Shown here piece by piece: positions 7,496 through 14,575 of a stretch of 25,788 bases of DNA. Numbering within the stretch: the first letter of the stretch is position 1; each line of letters opens with the position of its first letter. Below the pieces are notes generated by a model. That model was not told the DNA's origin, did no database searches, and was given only the letters and a program-made list of their open reading frames with translations. Made by a program: the position numbers and the translations under genes. This stretch comes from CALKWS01 sp035302405. Its GTDB lineage: Bacteria > Actinomycetota > Actinomycetes > Actinomycetales > Beutenbergiaceae. The stretch lies in contig DATGSR010000114.1 of the NCBI GenBank assembly GCA_035302405.1, positions 1-25,788 of the forward strand, given 5' to 3'.

Positions 7496-7845
7496 ACGGT
7501 CGCTGGGATCCTGGCCTGCAAATCGAGCGCACGCATCTGTCCTGGCGGCGCACATCCCTGGCGCTGACGGCCGGCATGGTGCTCACCGGCCGTTACCTCG
7601 GCGCCCCACATCCCACGATGGGCATTATTTTGCCGGTGTTGGCCCTGGTGCTCGGTGTGGTGCTGCTATGGCGGGCCACGATACGGGTGCAGCAGGTCGA
7701 GCACGTGATCCAGGCGCTCACGATCGCCGCGCCCACACCTGAGAAAGTGCCGAGCGGGGCGCTGCTGGCCGTCATCACGGTGCTGGTGCTGCTGGCCGTG
7801 GCAACTGCCACGGCATACGTGCTGGCCGCGGGCGCTCAGGGTTGA
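7492..7845 (+). CDS. DUF202 membrane protein, second of a pair
   Basis: This is a 117-residue membrane protein. The DUF202 motif appears in shortened form as QIERTHLSWRRTSLALTAG near the N-terminus. Three transmembrane helices follow, at about residues 22-38, 42-58 and 88-112. The GTG start overlaps the stop of the first DUF202 gene by 4 nt. It is a diverged paralogue of its neighbour: the first keeps FLAWIRTGLAL, this one has LSWRRTSLAL. Tandem unequal DUF202 genes are common in actinobacteria and suggest a two-subunit membrane complex of unknown role. Confidence 0.82.
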   Translation: MNGRWDPGLQIERTHLSWRRTSLALTAGMVLTGRYLGAPHPTMGIILPVLALVLGVVLLWRATIRVQQVEHVIQALTIAAPTPEKVPSGALLAVITVLVLLAVATATAYVLAAGAQG

Positions 7846-7881
7846 GGCGAGCGCTCGACCGCGCGGCAACTGCCCGCTGAC

Positions 7882-7931
7882 ACCGCCCAATTCCTCCCGC
7901 GGTGAGACCGCCCAATCCCTCCCGCGGTGAG
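7882..7931. repeat. 25 bp tandem duplication between converging genes
   Basis: Two adjacent 25 bp units (7882-7906 and 7907-7931) differ at one base (T or C at the eleventh position). Each unit with its flanking base has short complementary ends, CACCGC and GCGGTG. It lies between the end of the DUF202 pair and the end of the VOC gene, where a bidirectional terminator would be expected. No T-run is seen. Confidence 0.7.
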
Positions 7932-7952
7932 ACTACCGGTGCCGATCGGGGA

Positions 7953-8372
7953 TCAATTCCCTGGCAGCGCCTCGTCGGCATAGGCGGCGGCGAACTCAGC
8001 GGTCGGGGCGATCGGCTGGATGACATCGATCAGCACGCCATCCGGACCGGCGACGATGAAGTGCCGTTGGCCGAAATCCTCATCGCGCAGCGGCACCACC
8101 GCTCTCATGCCCTGCTCGTGGATCAGGGCGTGATGCAGGGGGCCGATGTCCTCGACCTCCAGGTTCACGATGACCCCGCGTGCGGGGGCGCCGAAACCGG
8201 GCGGCACGGTGGGGTGATCACTTTGCAGGATCGCCAGTTCGCTCTGGCCAAGACGCAGGCTCACGTACCACTCGCTCTCGAAGGTGACCTCGAAGCCGAG
8301 GGCTGCGGTGTAGAACTGGGACGTGGTGGCCACATCCTGGCTCATCAGTACGGGATAGACGGTGGCAGACAT
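7953..8372 (-). CDS. VOC superfamily (glyoxalase/bleomycin-resistance-like) protein
   Basis: This is a 139-residue protein with one vicinal-oxygen-chelate domain made of two beta-alpha-beta-beta-beta modules. The first runs over about 4-60 (VYPVLMSQDVATTSQFYTAAL, FESEWYVSLRLG, ELAILQ). The second runs over about 70-125 (VIVNLEVEDIGPLHHALI, DFGQRHFIVAGPDGVLIDVIQP). Such proteins act as small-molecule binding or resistance proteins, isomerases or dioxygenases. The ATG at 8372 is preferred over longer readings because AAGGAG (8380-8385) lies 7 nt upstream. It is divergent from a TetR regulator across 72 bp that hold two operator-like palindromes, so it is probably the TetR target. The substrate is unknown. 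A role in detoxification is plausible from the context. Confidence 0.85.
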   Translation of the reverse strand: MSATVYPVLMSQDVATTSQFYTAALGFEVTFESEWYVSLRLGQSELAILQSDHPTVPPGFGAPARGVIVNLEVEDIGPLHHALIHEQGMRAVVPLRDEDFGQRHFIVAGPDGVLIDVIQPIAPTAEFAAAYADEALPGN

Positions 8373-8384
8373 TGCTACTCTCCT

Positions 8385-8403
8385 TACATACAGAGTGTTT
8401 GTA
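8385..8403. promoter_or_regulatory. TetR-type operator, site 1
   Basis: TACATACA-GAG-TGTTTGTA is an inverted repeat with 7 of 8 matching positions in the half-sites. It lies next to the ribosome binding site of the VOC gene. Half-sites of TACATACA type are known for AcrR/TtgR-like TetR proteins. A second copy lies 29 bp away. Confidence 0.75.
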
Positions 8404-8413
8404 AACGCGAGAA

Positions 8414-8432
8414 TACATACACCGTGCACGTA
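8414..8432. promoter_or_regulatory. TetR-type operator, site 2
   Basis: TACATACA-CCG-TGCACGTA repeats the left half-site of site 1 exactly and has 6 of 8 matches to its own right half. It ends against the ribosome binding site of the TetR gene (8433-8440), so binding would block autoregulated transcription. Confidence 0.68.
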
Positions 8433-8444
8433 AAGGAAGGTTTT

Positions 8445-9041
8445 ATGGCACGCGCTTCTGCCGAGGACGCCGCCCGGACGGCTCGAGCCGTGCTGGCGGC
8501 GGCGAGTGAGGCCTTCGCAGCCAGCGGCTTCGCCGCGGTCACCCTGGAAGATGTCGCGGCAGCCGCGGGTGTCACGCGTGGGGCGGTGTATCACCATTAC
8601 CGCAACAAGACCGGGCTGTTCCTGGCCGTGGTGAACGAGTTGCAGGCGGAAGTGGCCGCAAACGTCGTCGCCGCGGCAGAAGACGCCGGCTCGGATGCGA
8701 TGGCTCGGCTACGCGCCGGCAGCCACGGGTTCCTGACGGCGATCACCGCCGCACGGGCGGTCCGGATCCTGCTCCTGGACGGCCCGGCCGTGCTCGGTTG
8801 GCGCCGCTGGCGTTCATTGGACGCCGAACATTCCGGTGCGCACCTGCGCGAAGCGCTCGAGGACGTCGGGGTGCCGGCCGACCTGCTGGAAGCGATGGTG
8901 GCGCAATTGTCCGGGGCGATGAACGAGGCTGCGCTGTGGCTGGCCCAGCGCCCCACCGATCCCGGGGCGCAAGCGGCGGCCCATCGGGTGCTGGATCACC
9001 TGCTGGACGCGGTCGCGCCGCTGCGGCCGGAGGAACGTTGA
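8445..9041 (+). CDS. TetR/AcrR family transcriptional regulator
   Basis: This is a 198-residue regulator. The N-terminal helix-turn-helix is clear: TARAVLAAASEAFAASGFAAVTLEDVAAAAGVTRGAVYHHYRNKTGLFLAVV, about residues 12-63, given here as adjoining pieces of the canonical TetR_N domain. The C-terminal ligand domain (about 70-195) is all-helical and ends in VLDHLLDAV. The ATG is chosen because AAGGAAGG (8433-8440) sits 4 nt upstream. Longer upstream readings run across the operators and the VOC gene. The divergent arrangement and the two palindromes indicate that it represses itself and the VOC gene, and is released by a small ligand. The ligand is unknown. The downstream kinase gene starts 74 bp later and may be read through from here. 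Confidence 0.92.
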   Translation: MARASAEDAARTARAVLAAASEAFAASGFAAVTLEDVAAAAGVTRGAVYHHYRNKTGLFLAVVNELQAEVAANVVAAAEDAGSDAMARLRAGSHGFLTAITAARAVRILLLDGPAVLGWRRWRSLDAEHSGAHLREALEDVGVPADLLEAMVAQLSGAMNEAALWLAQRPTDPGAQAAAHRVLDHLLDAVAPLRPEER

Positions 9042-9115
9042 CCCCTGCCCTACAGCGGGACCGAGCGCCGGGCGGTCTACGCTGGCTGCCAGAGCCCGAA
9101 GCGCCCGAGGAGCAC

Positions 9116-10183
9116 ATGCCAGCCGATCTCGCCGATGAACCGACCGGTGCCGCCACCACGAGCGACCCGGAGGGGATGTCCGCGCGTGGCGCCCGGCCGC
9201 CGGGCCCAGGTGACGGGCGCCCGCTGACGTGGTTGGCCGTCGATGGTGGCCAGTCACAGATCCGGTTGCGGCTGCCCAACGGCCAGGAGGCCCAGGGGGC
9301 GGGCGTGCGCCATCACCAGGGCGGCAACGTCCCCGGTATGCTCACCTCGATCTCGGCGGCGTTAGCCGAGTTGGGCAACCCGCGCGTGCGATTGGCGGCG
9401 CTGGGCATGAGCGGGTTGTTCCAGGAGCCCGGACCGCTGACCGAGCTGGGCAACGGCATCGTCTCGGCCACGGGAGCCCGCCGCGTGCTGATGTTCGGCG
9501 ACGATATCTCCAACCACGCCGGCGCCCTACGTGGTGAGCCCGGTGTGGTGGCCGCGATCGGGACCGGCACGGCCGTGATCGGACTGAATCCCGCCGGACA
9601 GTTCACCACCGTCGATGGCCGCGGTTACCTGTTGGGAGACGACGGATCCGGATTCCAACTCGGCCAGCACGGATTACGAGCCGTGTTGGAACACGCCGAG
9701 GGACTGCATCCGCCCACCGCACTCACCCGGGCGGCGATCGAGAGGTACGGCCCGGTGGAACGCATCTCAGCCGCGGTCTACCGCTCCCCCGCCCCCGCCG
9801 CGGCCGTGGCCGCCTTCGCCCGGGACGTGCTCGCCACCGCCCGGGCGGGCGACCCGGTCGCCGTCGGCATCGTGGCCACCTCGATGGGCGCCCTGGCGCG
9901 TTCGATCCGCGCCGCGGCGGGCGGCTTCGAGGCACGGACGATCCCGGTCGCCGTCGTCGGCGGACTGGCTCGGGCCGCCGATGTGCTCCTGCCGCTGCTC
10001 ACCGAAGCGTTGCAGCGGGAGTTGCCCGCCGCCCAGATTCGCCACCCGCTCGGTAACTCCCTGGACGGCGCAGCGTGGCTCGCCCAGCACGACCCCGGTC
10101 CCTACGCCCCCAGAGTCCATGTTCATCTCGCCGACTCAACGGCACGCCACCGACCCGAGAATGCGGGGCATCCCAACCCTTAA
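9116..10183 (+). CDS. BadF/BadG/BcrA/BcrD-type sugar kinase (N-acetylglucosamine kinase-like)
   Basis: This is a 355-residue ASKHA-fold protein. It has the phosphate-1 motif AVDGGQSQIRLRL near residue 40, GMSGLF, the phosphate-2 motif AAIGTGTAVIGLN, GDDGSGFQLG, and the adenosine motif VVGGLARAADVLLPLL near residue 285. In this family short members next to SIS-domain genes are amino-sugar kinases (GlcNAc or related), not benzoyl-CoA reductase subunits. The start is uncertain. ATG 9116 has GAGGAG 3 nt upstream and gives a disordered 35-residue lead. ATG 9176 is directly behind an AGGGG and would start closer to the domain. The next gene encodes a SIS sugar-phosphate protein, which supports a phosphosugar pathway. 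The C-terminal 30 residues are low complexity. Confidence 0.8.
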   Translation: MPADLADEPTGAATTSDPEGMSARGARPPGPGDGRPLTWLAVDGGQSQIRLRLPNGQEAQGAGVRHHQGGNVPGMLTSISAALAELGNPRVRLAALGMSGLFQEPGPLTELGNGIVSATGARRVLMFGDDISNHAGALRGEPGVVAAIGTGTAVIGLNPAGQFTTVDGRGYLLGDDGSGFQLGQHGLRAVLEHAEGLHPPTALTRAAIERYGPVERISAAVYRSPAPAAAVAAFARDVLATARAGDPVAVGIVATSMGALARSIRAAAGGFEARTIPVAVVGGLARAADVLLPLLTEALQRELPAAQIRHPLGNSLDGAAWLAQHDPGPYAPRVHVHLADSTARHRPENAGHPNP

Positions 10184-10194
10184 CCGGGACGATG

Positions 10195-10222
10195 CAGCCC
10201 ATAACAATAGTCAGCCCATAAC
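10195..10222. repeat. 11 bp direct repeat CAGCCCATAAC, twice, 17 bp period
   Basis: The two copies are at 10195-10205 and 10212-10222, in the 55 bp between the kinase stop and the SIS gene start. Tandem spacing of this kind can be an activator or repressor site or a chance duplication. They are A/T-richer than the surroundings. Confidence 0.6.
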
Positions 10223-10238
10223 GATGAGGAGCACGTCC

Positions 10239-10997
10239 GTGACCGTGATCGACCAGACCATCGCCGCTTCCACGATCCTGTCGGCGGTGACCCGGGTACT
10301 GACCACCCAGACCCAGAACATTCGCGCTGCGGCCGAGATCTATGTCGAGGCGATCGATACCGGGGGCATCATCCAGGCCTTCGGCACCGGCCACTCCCGC
10401 GGCTTTGCCATGGAGGTGGCCGGGCGCGCCGGCGGCTTGGTCCCGGCGAACATGCTGAGCGTGAAGGACGTGGTGATGTACGGGGACGCCGCCCCGGAGT
10501 CGATCCTCACCCCGGATGCCGAACGCAACCCCCAGACCGCGCACGACGTGCTGGCACTGGCCGAGTTGCACCCGGCCGATGCGTTCATCATCGCCTCCAA
10601 CTCCGGCGGCAACGGGTCCACGGTGGAGATGGCCCTGGAGGCGGGGCGGCGCGGACACAAGGTGATCGCGGTGACCAGCCTGGATCACTCCCGGCAGATC
10701 ACCTCCCGCCACCCCTCCGGTTCTCGCCTGTTCGAGGTGGCTGATGTGGTGATCGACAACGGGTCCGTGTTCGGGGACGCCGAGGTGGACATCCCCGACG
10801 TCGGTGCCGCGGTGCCCACCAGCGCGATCACTGCGAACCTGATCGCGGAAATGATCGCTGCCGAGGTCTGCAAGATCATGCTCGACCGGGGCCAGACCCC
10901 GCCGATCCTGGTCTCGGCCAACGTGCCCGGGGGCGATGAGCACAACGAGGAGATCCGGTCCCGGTACGGCACCCGGTTGCGCGTCGGCGAGCCCTGA
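10239..10997 (+). CDS. SIS-domain protein (UPF0309-like sugar isomerase family)
   Basis: This is a 252-residue cytoplasmic phosphosugar-binding protein. The SIS fold spans about residues 35-215: GIIQAFGTGHSRGFAMEVAG (sugar-phosphate loop) at about 46-65, DAFIIASNSGGNGSTVEMAL with the Ser/Thr-rich phosphate loop at about 113-132, and KVIAVTSLDHS. The family contains phosphosugar isomerases and N-acetylmuramate-6-phosphate etherase relatives, but the exact reaction of this group is not settled. The GTG at 10239 is preferred over the ATG at 10224 because AGGAG (10227-10231) is 7 nt upstream of the GTG and nothing similar precedes the ATG. The upstream amino-sugar kinase probably supplies the phosphosugar. 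The C-terminal segment HNEEIRSRYGTRLRV is typical of the group. Confidence 0.85.
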   Translation: MTVIDQTIAASTILSAVTRVLTTQTQNIRAAAEIYVEAIDTGGIIQAFGTGHSRGFAMEVAGRAGGLVPANMLSVKDVVMYGDAAPESILTPDAERNPQTAHDVLALAELHPADAFIIASNSGGNGSTVEMALEAGRRGHKVIAVTSLDHSRQITSRHPSGSRLFEVADVVIDNGSVFGDAEVDIPDVGAAVPTSAITANLIAEMIAAEVCKIMLDRGQTPPILVSANVPGGDEHNEEIRSRYGTRLRVGEP

Positions 10998-11061
10998 GCC
11001 GGTGAGCCGACACGCCTCCGCCTAGCCCTCCCGCCTCACCGAGACCCGTGCCTCACCCGGC

Positions 11062-11222
11062 TCGACGACGTCACTCACCCTGAGGGTTGCGACTCGCCCT
11101 GCGAGTCGGATGGAGGACGACGCCACTCACCCCGAGGCGTTGCGACTCGCCCTGGCGAGTTGGATGGACGACGACGCCACTCACCCCGAGGCGTCGTGAC
11201 TCGCCCTGGCGAGCGGCTGCTC
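11062..11222. repeat. Three tandem 52-54 bp repeats with built-in hairpins at the sulP 3' end
   Basis: Three imperfect copies are aligned by ACTCACC at 11073, 11125 and 11179. Each carries a tight inverted repeat, ACTCGCC-CT-GGCGAGT or a close variant (about 11092-11106, 11145-11160 and 11200-11213). The third copy contains the last codons and the stop of sulP. The other two look like duplications of that tail into the convergent intergenic region. The hairpins could end transcription from both sides. Confidence 0.75.
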
Positions 11223-13058
11223 GGCGCCGGCGGTGTCGTCGTGGTGGGATCCGGATGTGGGCGCCCCTGATGTGCCGGTGCGTCCGTTCGATGCGGCTCT
11301 CGGCTCATCGGCTCCGTCCTCATGTTCATCCACAGCGAGTTCGGGGTCCTGTTGAACCTCCTTGCCCCGTTCGGTCTCCTGTTCAGTTTCCTGATCCCGT
11401 GCGGCTTGCTCGGCCCGTTCGGCGTCGATACGCCGGATGTGGGAGCGGGCGTGGGCGACCGCGTCGTCCAGGTCATCGAAGAGGTGGTTGCGGTGACGCA
11501 ACGCGGCGAAAACCTGTAGTCGGCGCATCAGGTTCAGGTGCTCCGGGCGCACGCCCTTGATCAGCACCGTCACTCCGCGCTCCTCCAATGCGGTCACCAG
11601 CGTCGCCAACGACCGGGCGCCGGTGGCATCCACCAGGTGCAACTGCGACAGGCGCAGGACCACCACGTCCAGGCCCTTTTGGGCCGAGACCCGTTCGATG
11701 ATCCGATCCACCGCGCCGAAGAACAGCGCGCCGTCGATCCGGAACACCGCGATCCGGGCATCACCGGGGTGGACCGGCCCGGCGATCTCCTCCCGGTGCA
11801 CACCGCTGGCGCGGCTGAGCGCCCGCAGCGCGAAGAACGCCGCCACCGCCAGGCCGATGAGGATCGCCACCACCAGGTCCACCGACACGGTCACCACCGC
11901 AGTGATGAGGAATATCGCCGCGTCCGACCGCGTGGTGGTCAGCAGAGTACGCGCCACCCGCACCGACACCATCCGCGATGCGGTCACCATGAGCACCCCG
12001 GACAGCGCTGCGAGCGGCACATGCGAGACGGCCTGGGCGGCCAGGTACACCACCGCGAGCAACGCCAGGGCGTGAACTATGGCCGAGACGCGGGTGCGGG
12101 CGCCGGAGCGCACGTTCACCGCGGTCCGGGCGATGGCCGCGGTGGCGGGCATACCGCCGAAGATGCCAGAGGCCACCGAAGCCAGCCCCTGCCCGACCAG
12201 TTCACGGTCGGCGTCGAACGGGCCCACTTCGGACATGGAGTGGGCCACCCGCCCGGAGAGCAATGATTCGATCGCGGCGAGCGCAGCGACCGCCAGGGCC
12301 GGTCCGGCCAGCGCGCGGATGATCTCCAGGTCGATCTCCGGGAGCGCCGGGGCGGGCAGGGAACTGGGCAGGGCGCCGATGTTCTCCAGCGGCACCGAGG
12401 CCAACACCACCACGGCGGTGACCACCACGATCGCCAGGAACGACCCGGGGATCTGGGGCCAACGCCGCCCGGCCAGCACCATGATGCCTGCCACCACCAC
12501 GACGGCCGCCAGCGGCAACAACGCCTGCGGCCAGTCCGCTGCCGTGATCGCCTGGACGGCCGCCACGACAGCACTCGGCGATTCGGCGGCGTCGGAGGCG
12601 CCCACTGCGGCGGGAACCTGTTGGGCGAAAATGATGATCCCGATCCCCATGGTGAACCCCTCGACCACGGGCCAGGGGATATAACTGACCGTTCGGCCCA
12701 GCCGGAGCAGCCCGGCGATGAGGACGACGATGCCGGCCATCACGCTGACCACCATCAGCGCCCCGGCTCCGTAATTCATCACGATCGGGGCAAGCACAAC
12801 CACCATCGCCCCGGTGGGGCCGGAGACCTGCACGTGCGAACCGCCAAAGATGGCGGCCACAAGCCCGGCCACGATCGCGGTGATCAAGCCGGCCTCGGCA
12901 CCCGCGCCGGAACTCACGCCGAACGCCAGCGCCAACGGCAGGGCGACGATGCCCACCGTGAGCCCGGCGAGGACGTCACGTTTCCACGTCCGGCGCAGGC
13001 CGAGGTAGTCCTGCCGGCTGGGCAACAAGGAACGCCAACTACTCACCTGCGCGCTCAC
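11181..13058 (-). CDS. SulP family inorganic anion transporter with STAS domain
   Basis: This 625-residue inner-membrane protein should move sulfate, bicarbonate or a related anion. The N-terminus (WKRDVLAGLTVGIVALPLAL) opens the SulP core. About 11-12 transmembrane helices follow to about residue 425, including the conserved VQVSGPTGAM stretch and a GGMPATAAIARTAVNVRSGA loop. The STAS domain lies at about 440-535 (VDATGARSLATLV in the nucleotide-binding-like loop). The last about 85 residues are acidic, Gln/Glu-rich and disordered, unusually long for the family, and end in the tandem-repeat region. The GTG start overlaps the ArsR gene stop by 4 nt, so the two form an operon. ArsR-SulP pairing is seen in other actinobacteria. 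The substrate anion is not determined by sequence. Confidence 0.92.
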   Translation of the reverse strand: MSAQVSSWRSLLPSRQDYLGLRRTWKRDVLAGLTVGIVALPLALAFGVSSGAGAEAGLITAIVAGLVAAIFGGSHVQVSGPTGAMVVVLAPIVMNYGAGALMVVSVMAGIVVLIAGLLRLGRTVSYIPWPVVEGFTMGIGIIIFAQQVPAAVGASDAAESPSAVVAAVQAITAADWPQALLPLAAVVVVAGIMVLAGRRWPQIPGSFLAIVVVTAVVVLASVPLENIGALPSSLPAPALPEIDLEIIRALAGPALAVAALAAIESLLSGRVAHSMSEVGPFDADRELVGQGLASVASGIFGGMPATAAIARTAVNVRSGARTRVSAIVHALALLAVVYLAAQAVSHVPLAALSGVLMVTASRMVSVRVARTLLTTTRSDAAIFLITAVVTVSVDLVVAILIGLAVAAFFALRALSRASGVHREEIAGPVHPGDARIAVFRIDGALFFGAVDRIIERVSAQKGLDVVVLRLSQLHLVDATGARSLATLVTALEERGVTVLIKGVRPEHLNLMRRLQVFAALRHRNHLFDDLDDAVAHARSHIRRIDAERAEQAARDQETEQETERGKEVQQDPELAVDEHEDGADEPRAASNGRTGTSGAPTSGSHHDDTAGAEQPLARASHDASG

Positions 13059-13435
13059 CGGCCACCTGCCGTGGCCGGCTGGCCCGCGGGCGGCATTGCG
13101 GCGGCCTGCTCGAGTTGGGTGGCACTGACCTGCAACACATCACCAAGGAGCAGCCGGGCCGCACTGAGCAGTTCGGCCCCGCGGTCCGAAACCCAGCGGT
13201 AGTACACGTGTGAACCGCGCCGCTGACTGGTCACGAGGCGATGGCGGCGCAGCACCGACAGATGCTGGGACAGGTGGGACGGCTCCAGGTCCATATCGGC
13301 CAGCATCTCCGCGACCGATACCTCCGCAGCGTTCGAAAGTAACTCCAGGATCCGGATTCGCACCGGATGCGCCAACCCCTTGAACAGGTTCGCCTTGATC
13401 TCATACAGCGGCTGATCCGCCTCGGTTAACGCCAA
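13055..13435 (-). CDS. ArsR family transcriptional regulator lacking cysteines
   Basis: This is a 126-residue winged helix regulator. FKGLAHPVRIRILELLSN marks the start of the domain, VSVAEMLADMDLEPSHLSQHLSVLRRHRLV is the helix-turn-helix (about 37-66), and GSHVYYRW is the wing. The protein has no cysteine at all, so the ELCVCDL-type arsenite/cadmium site is absent and its signal must differ. TTG at 13435 is chosen because GGAGG (13443-13447) is then 7 nt upstream. The TTG two codons earlier touches the GGAGG. TATGAT at 13468-13473 (minus) is a good -10 element. Two direct CTTGACG(A/G) repeats (13448-13463) lie between it and the start. It is co-transcribed with sulP and divergent from the ACR3-like gene across 141 bp, so it may control both. 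Confidence 0.88.
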   Translation of the reverse strand: MALTEADQPLYEIKANLFKGLAHPVRIRILELLSNAAEVSVAEMLADMDLEPSHLSQHLSVLRRHRLVTSQRRGSHVYYRWVSDRGAELLSAARLLLGDVLQVSATQLEQAAAMPPAGQPATAGGR

Positions 13436-13447
13436 CCACAACCTCCA

Positions 13448-13463
13448 CTTGACGACTTGACGG
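13448..13463. promoter_or_regulatory. Tandem CTTGACGA/CTTGACGG repeats in the arsR leader
   Basis: Two adjacent 8 bp units share 7 positions and lie directly upstream of the arsR ribosome binding site and downstream of its likely -10 element. They are a candidate autoregulatory site. ArsR proteins normally prefer inverted repeats, so this is tentative. Confidence 0.4.
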
Positions 13464-13576
13464 ATCCATCATATCGAGAATCCACGACGGTCGCAGTCAT
13501 GTGGATCACACCCGGGCCGGAACCCGCGGCCGGCGAGCACGAGCAGTAGCCTTCGGTGGCGTCCTAGAGTCGTAGC

Positions 13577-14575
13577 GTGCGCTCTGCTGCCCCATCGATC
13601 CCGGTCACTTCCGCCCGGTCGTTCGGTGCATCCGTGCAGCGCCATCAGGTGTGGGCGTACGTGGTGGCAACTGTCCTGGGCGTGGCCCTCGGTGCTCGCC
13701 GGCCGGCCGTCGCTGACGTGCTCGAGGTGGCCGTGTGGCCGGCGTTGGCGGCGTTGCTGCTGGCCACCTTCACCCAGACGCCCCTCGCCGCCATCCGGGC
13801 CGCCATGCGCGACCGGCGGTTCTTCGTCACCGCTCTGGTGGCCAACTTCGTGCTGCTCCCCATGCTGGTCTGGGCATTGGTCGGGCTGGTCCCCGCCGAT
13901 GATGCCCTGCGACTGGGGTTACTGCTGGTGTTGCTGGTGCCGTGCACCGACTGGTTCATCACCTTCACCCAACTCGGCCGCGGCGACACCGCCCGGGCGG
14001 TCGCGCTCACCCCGATGAACTTGGTGCTCCAATTGGTGCTGCTGCCTGTCTACCTGTGGCTGCTGGCGGGCCCGCAGTTCTCCATCTCAGTGCGTGTACA
14101 GGACTTGTGGCCGGCGCTGGTGGTGGTGCTGGGGCCCTTGCTGCTGGCGATATCGGCGGAACCGCTGCTACGGCGCCAACCCGCCGGCGAGCGGGTGCGG
14201 GCCGGCCTGGGTCACGCTCCGGTGCCGCTGCTCGCCGCGGTAATCTTCGCCGTCGCCGCCTCCAACGCCGAAACGGCTTGGCAGGCACGCACCTTCCTGC
14301 CGGTGGTACTCGCCGTCGTCACGGCATTCCTGGTGGGCGCGTTGCTGCTGGCGAAGGTGAGCACCGCCGTCGTCGGGTTATCCGCACCGGCCGGCCGCAC
14401 GCTGGCGTTCACGCTGGCCACGCGCAACTCGTTCGTGGTGCTCCCGGTGGCGCTGGCGCTGCCTGCCGGCTGGGAACTGGCGGCCCTGGTGGTGGTGATG
14501 CAGTCCCTGGTCGAGTTACTGGGCATGATCATCTGCCTGCGGGTGGTGCCCCGCTGGGTCGTTCCGGACCGCTAG
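13577..14575 (+). CDS. ACR3/BASS-type exporter (arsenic resistance protein-like)
   Basis: This is a 332-residue inner-membrane protein with about ten transmembrane helices. The LLVPCTDWFITFTQLGRGD segment (about 118-136) corresponds to the conserved PCT-containing helix of ACR3 arsenite exporters and the wider bile acid:sodium symporter superfamily. LAFTLATRNSFVVLPVALALP near the C-terminus matches the second conserved helix. The GTG start has no Shine-Dalgarno. TAGAGT at 13565-13570 ends 6 nt before it, as expected of a leaderless transcript. Its last 60 bp overlap the 3' end of the WYL regulator gene on the other strand. It is divergent from an ArsR-SulP operon, but that ArsR has no arsenic-binding cysteines and there is no arsenate reductase nearby. 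Arsenite is therefore a guess, and another anion or organic acid is possible. Confidence 0.78.
   Translation: MRSAAPSIPVTSARSFGASVQRHQVWAYVVATVLGVALGARRPAVADVLEVAVWPALAALLLATFTQTPLAAIRAAMRDRRFFVTALVANFVLLPMLVWALVGLVPADDALRLGLLLVLLVPCTDWFITFTQLGRGDTARAVALTPMNLVLQLVLLPVYLWLLAGPQFSISVRVQDLWPALVVVLGPLLLAISAEPLLRRQPAGERVRAGLGHAPVPLLAAVIFAVAASNAETAWQARTFLPVVLAVVTAFLVGALLLAKVSTAVVGLSAPAGRTLAFTLATRNSFVVLPVALALPAGWELAALVVVMQSLVELLGMIICLRVVPRWVVPDR

Noticed and set aside
9116..10183. Benzoyl-CoA or 2-hydroxyacyl-CoA dehydratase activator ATPase
   Set aside because: The family name suggests it, but there is no iron-sulfur Cys motif and no partner subunits. The SIS neighbour fits sugar kinase.
13577..14575. 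Complete arsenic resistance operon
   Set aside because: The ArsR has no cysteines and no arsenate reductase, ArsA or ArsD-like gene is near, so only the exporter resembles the system.
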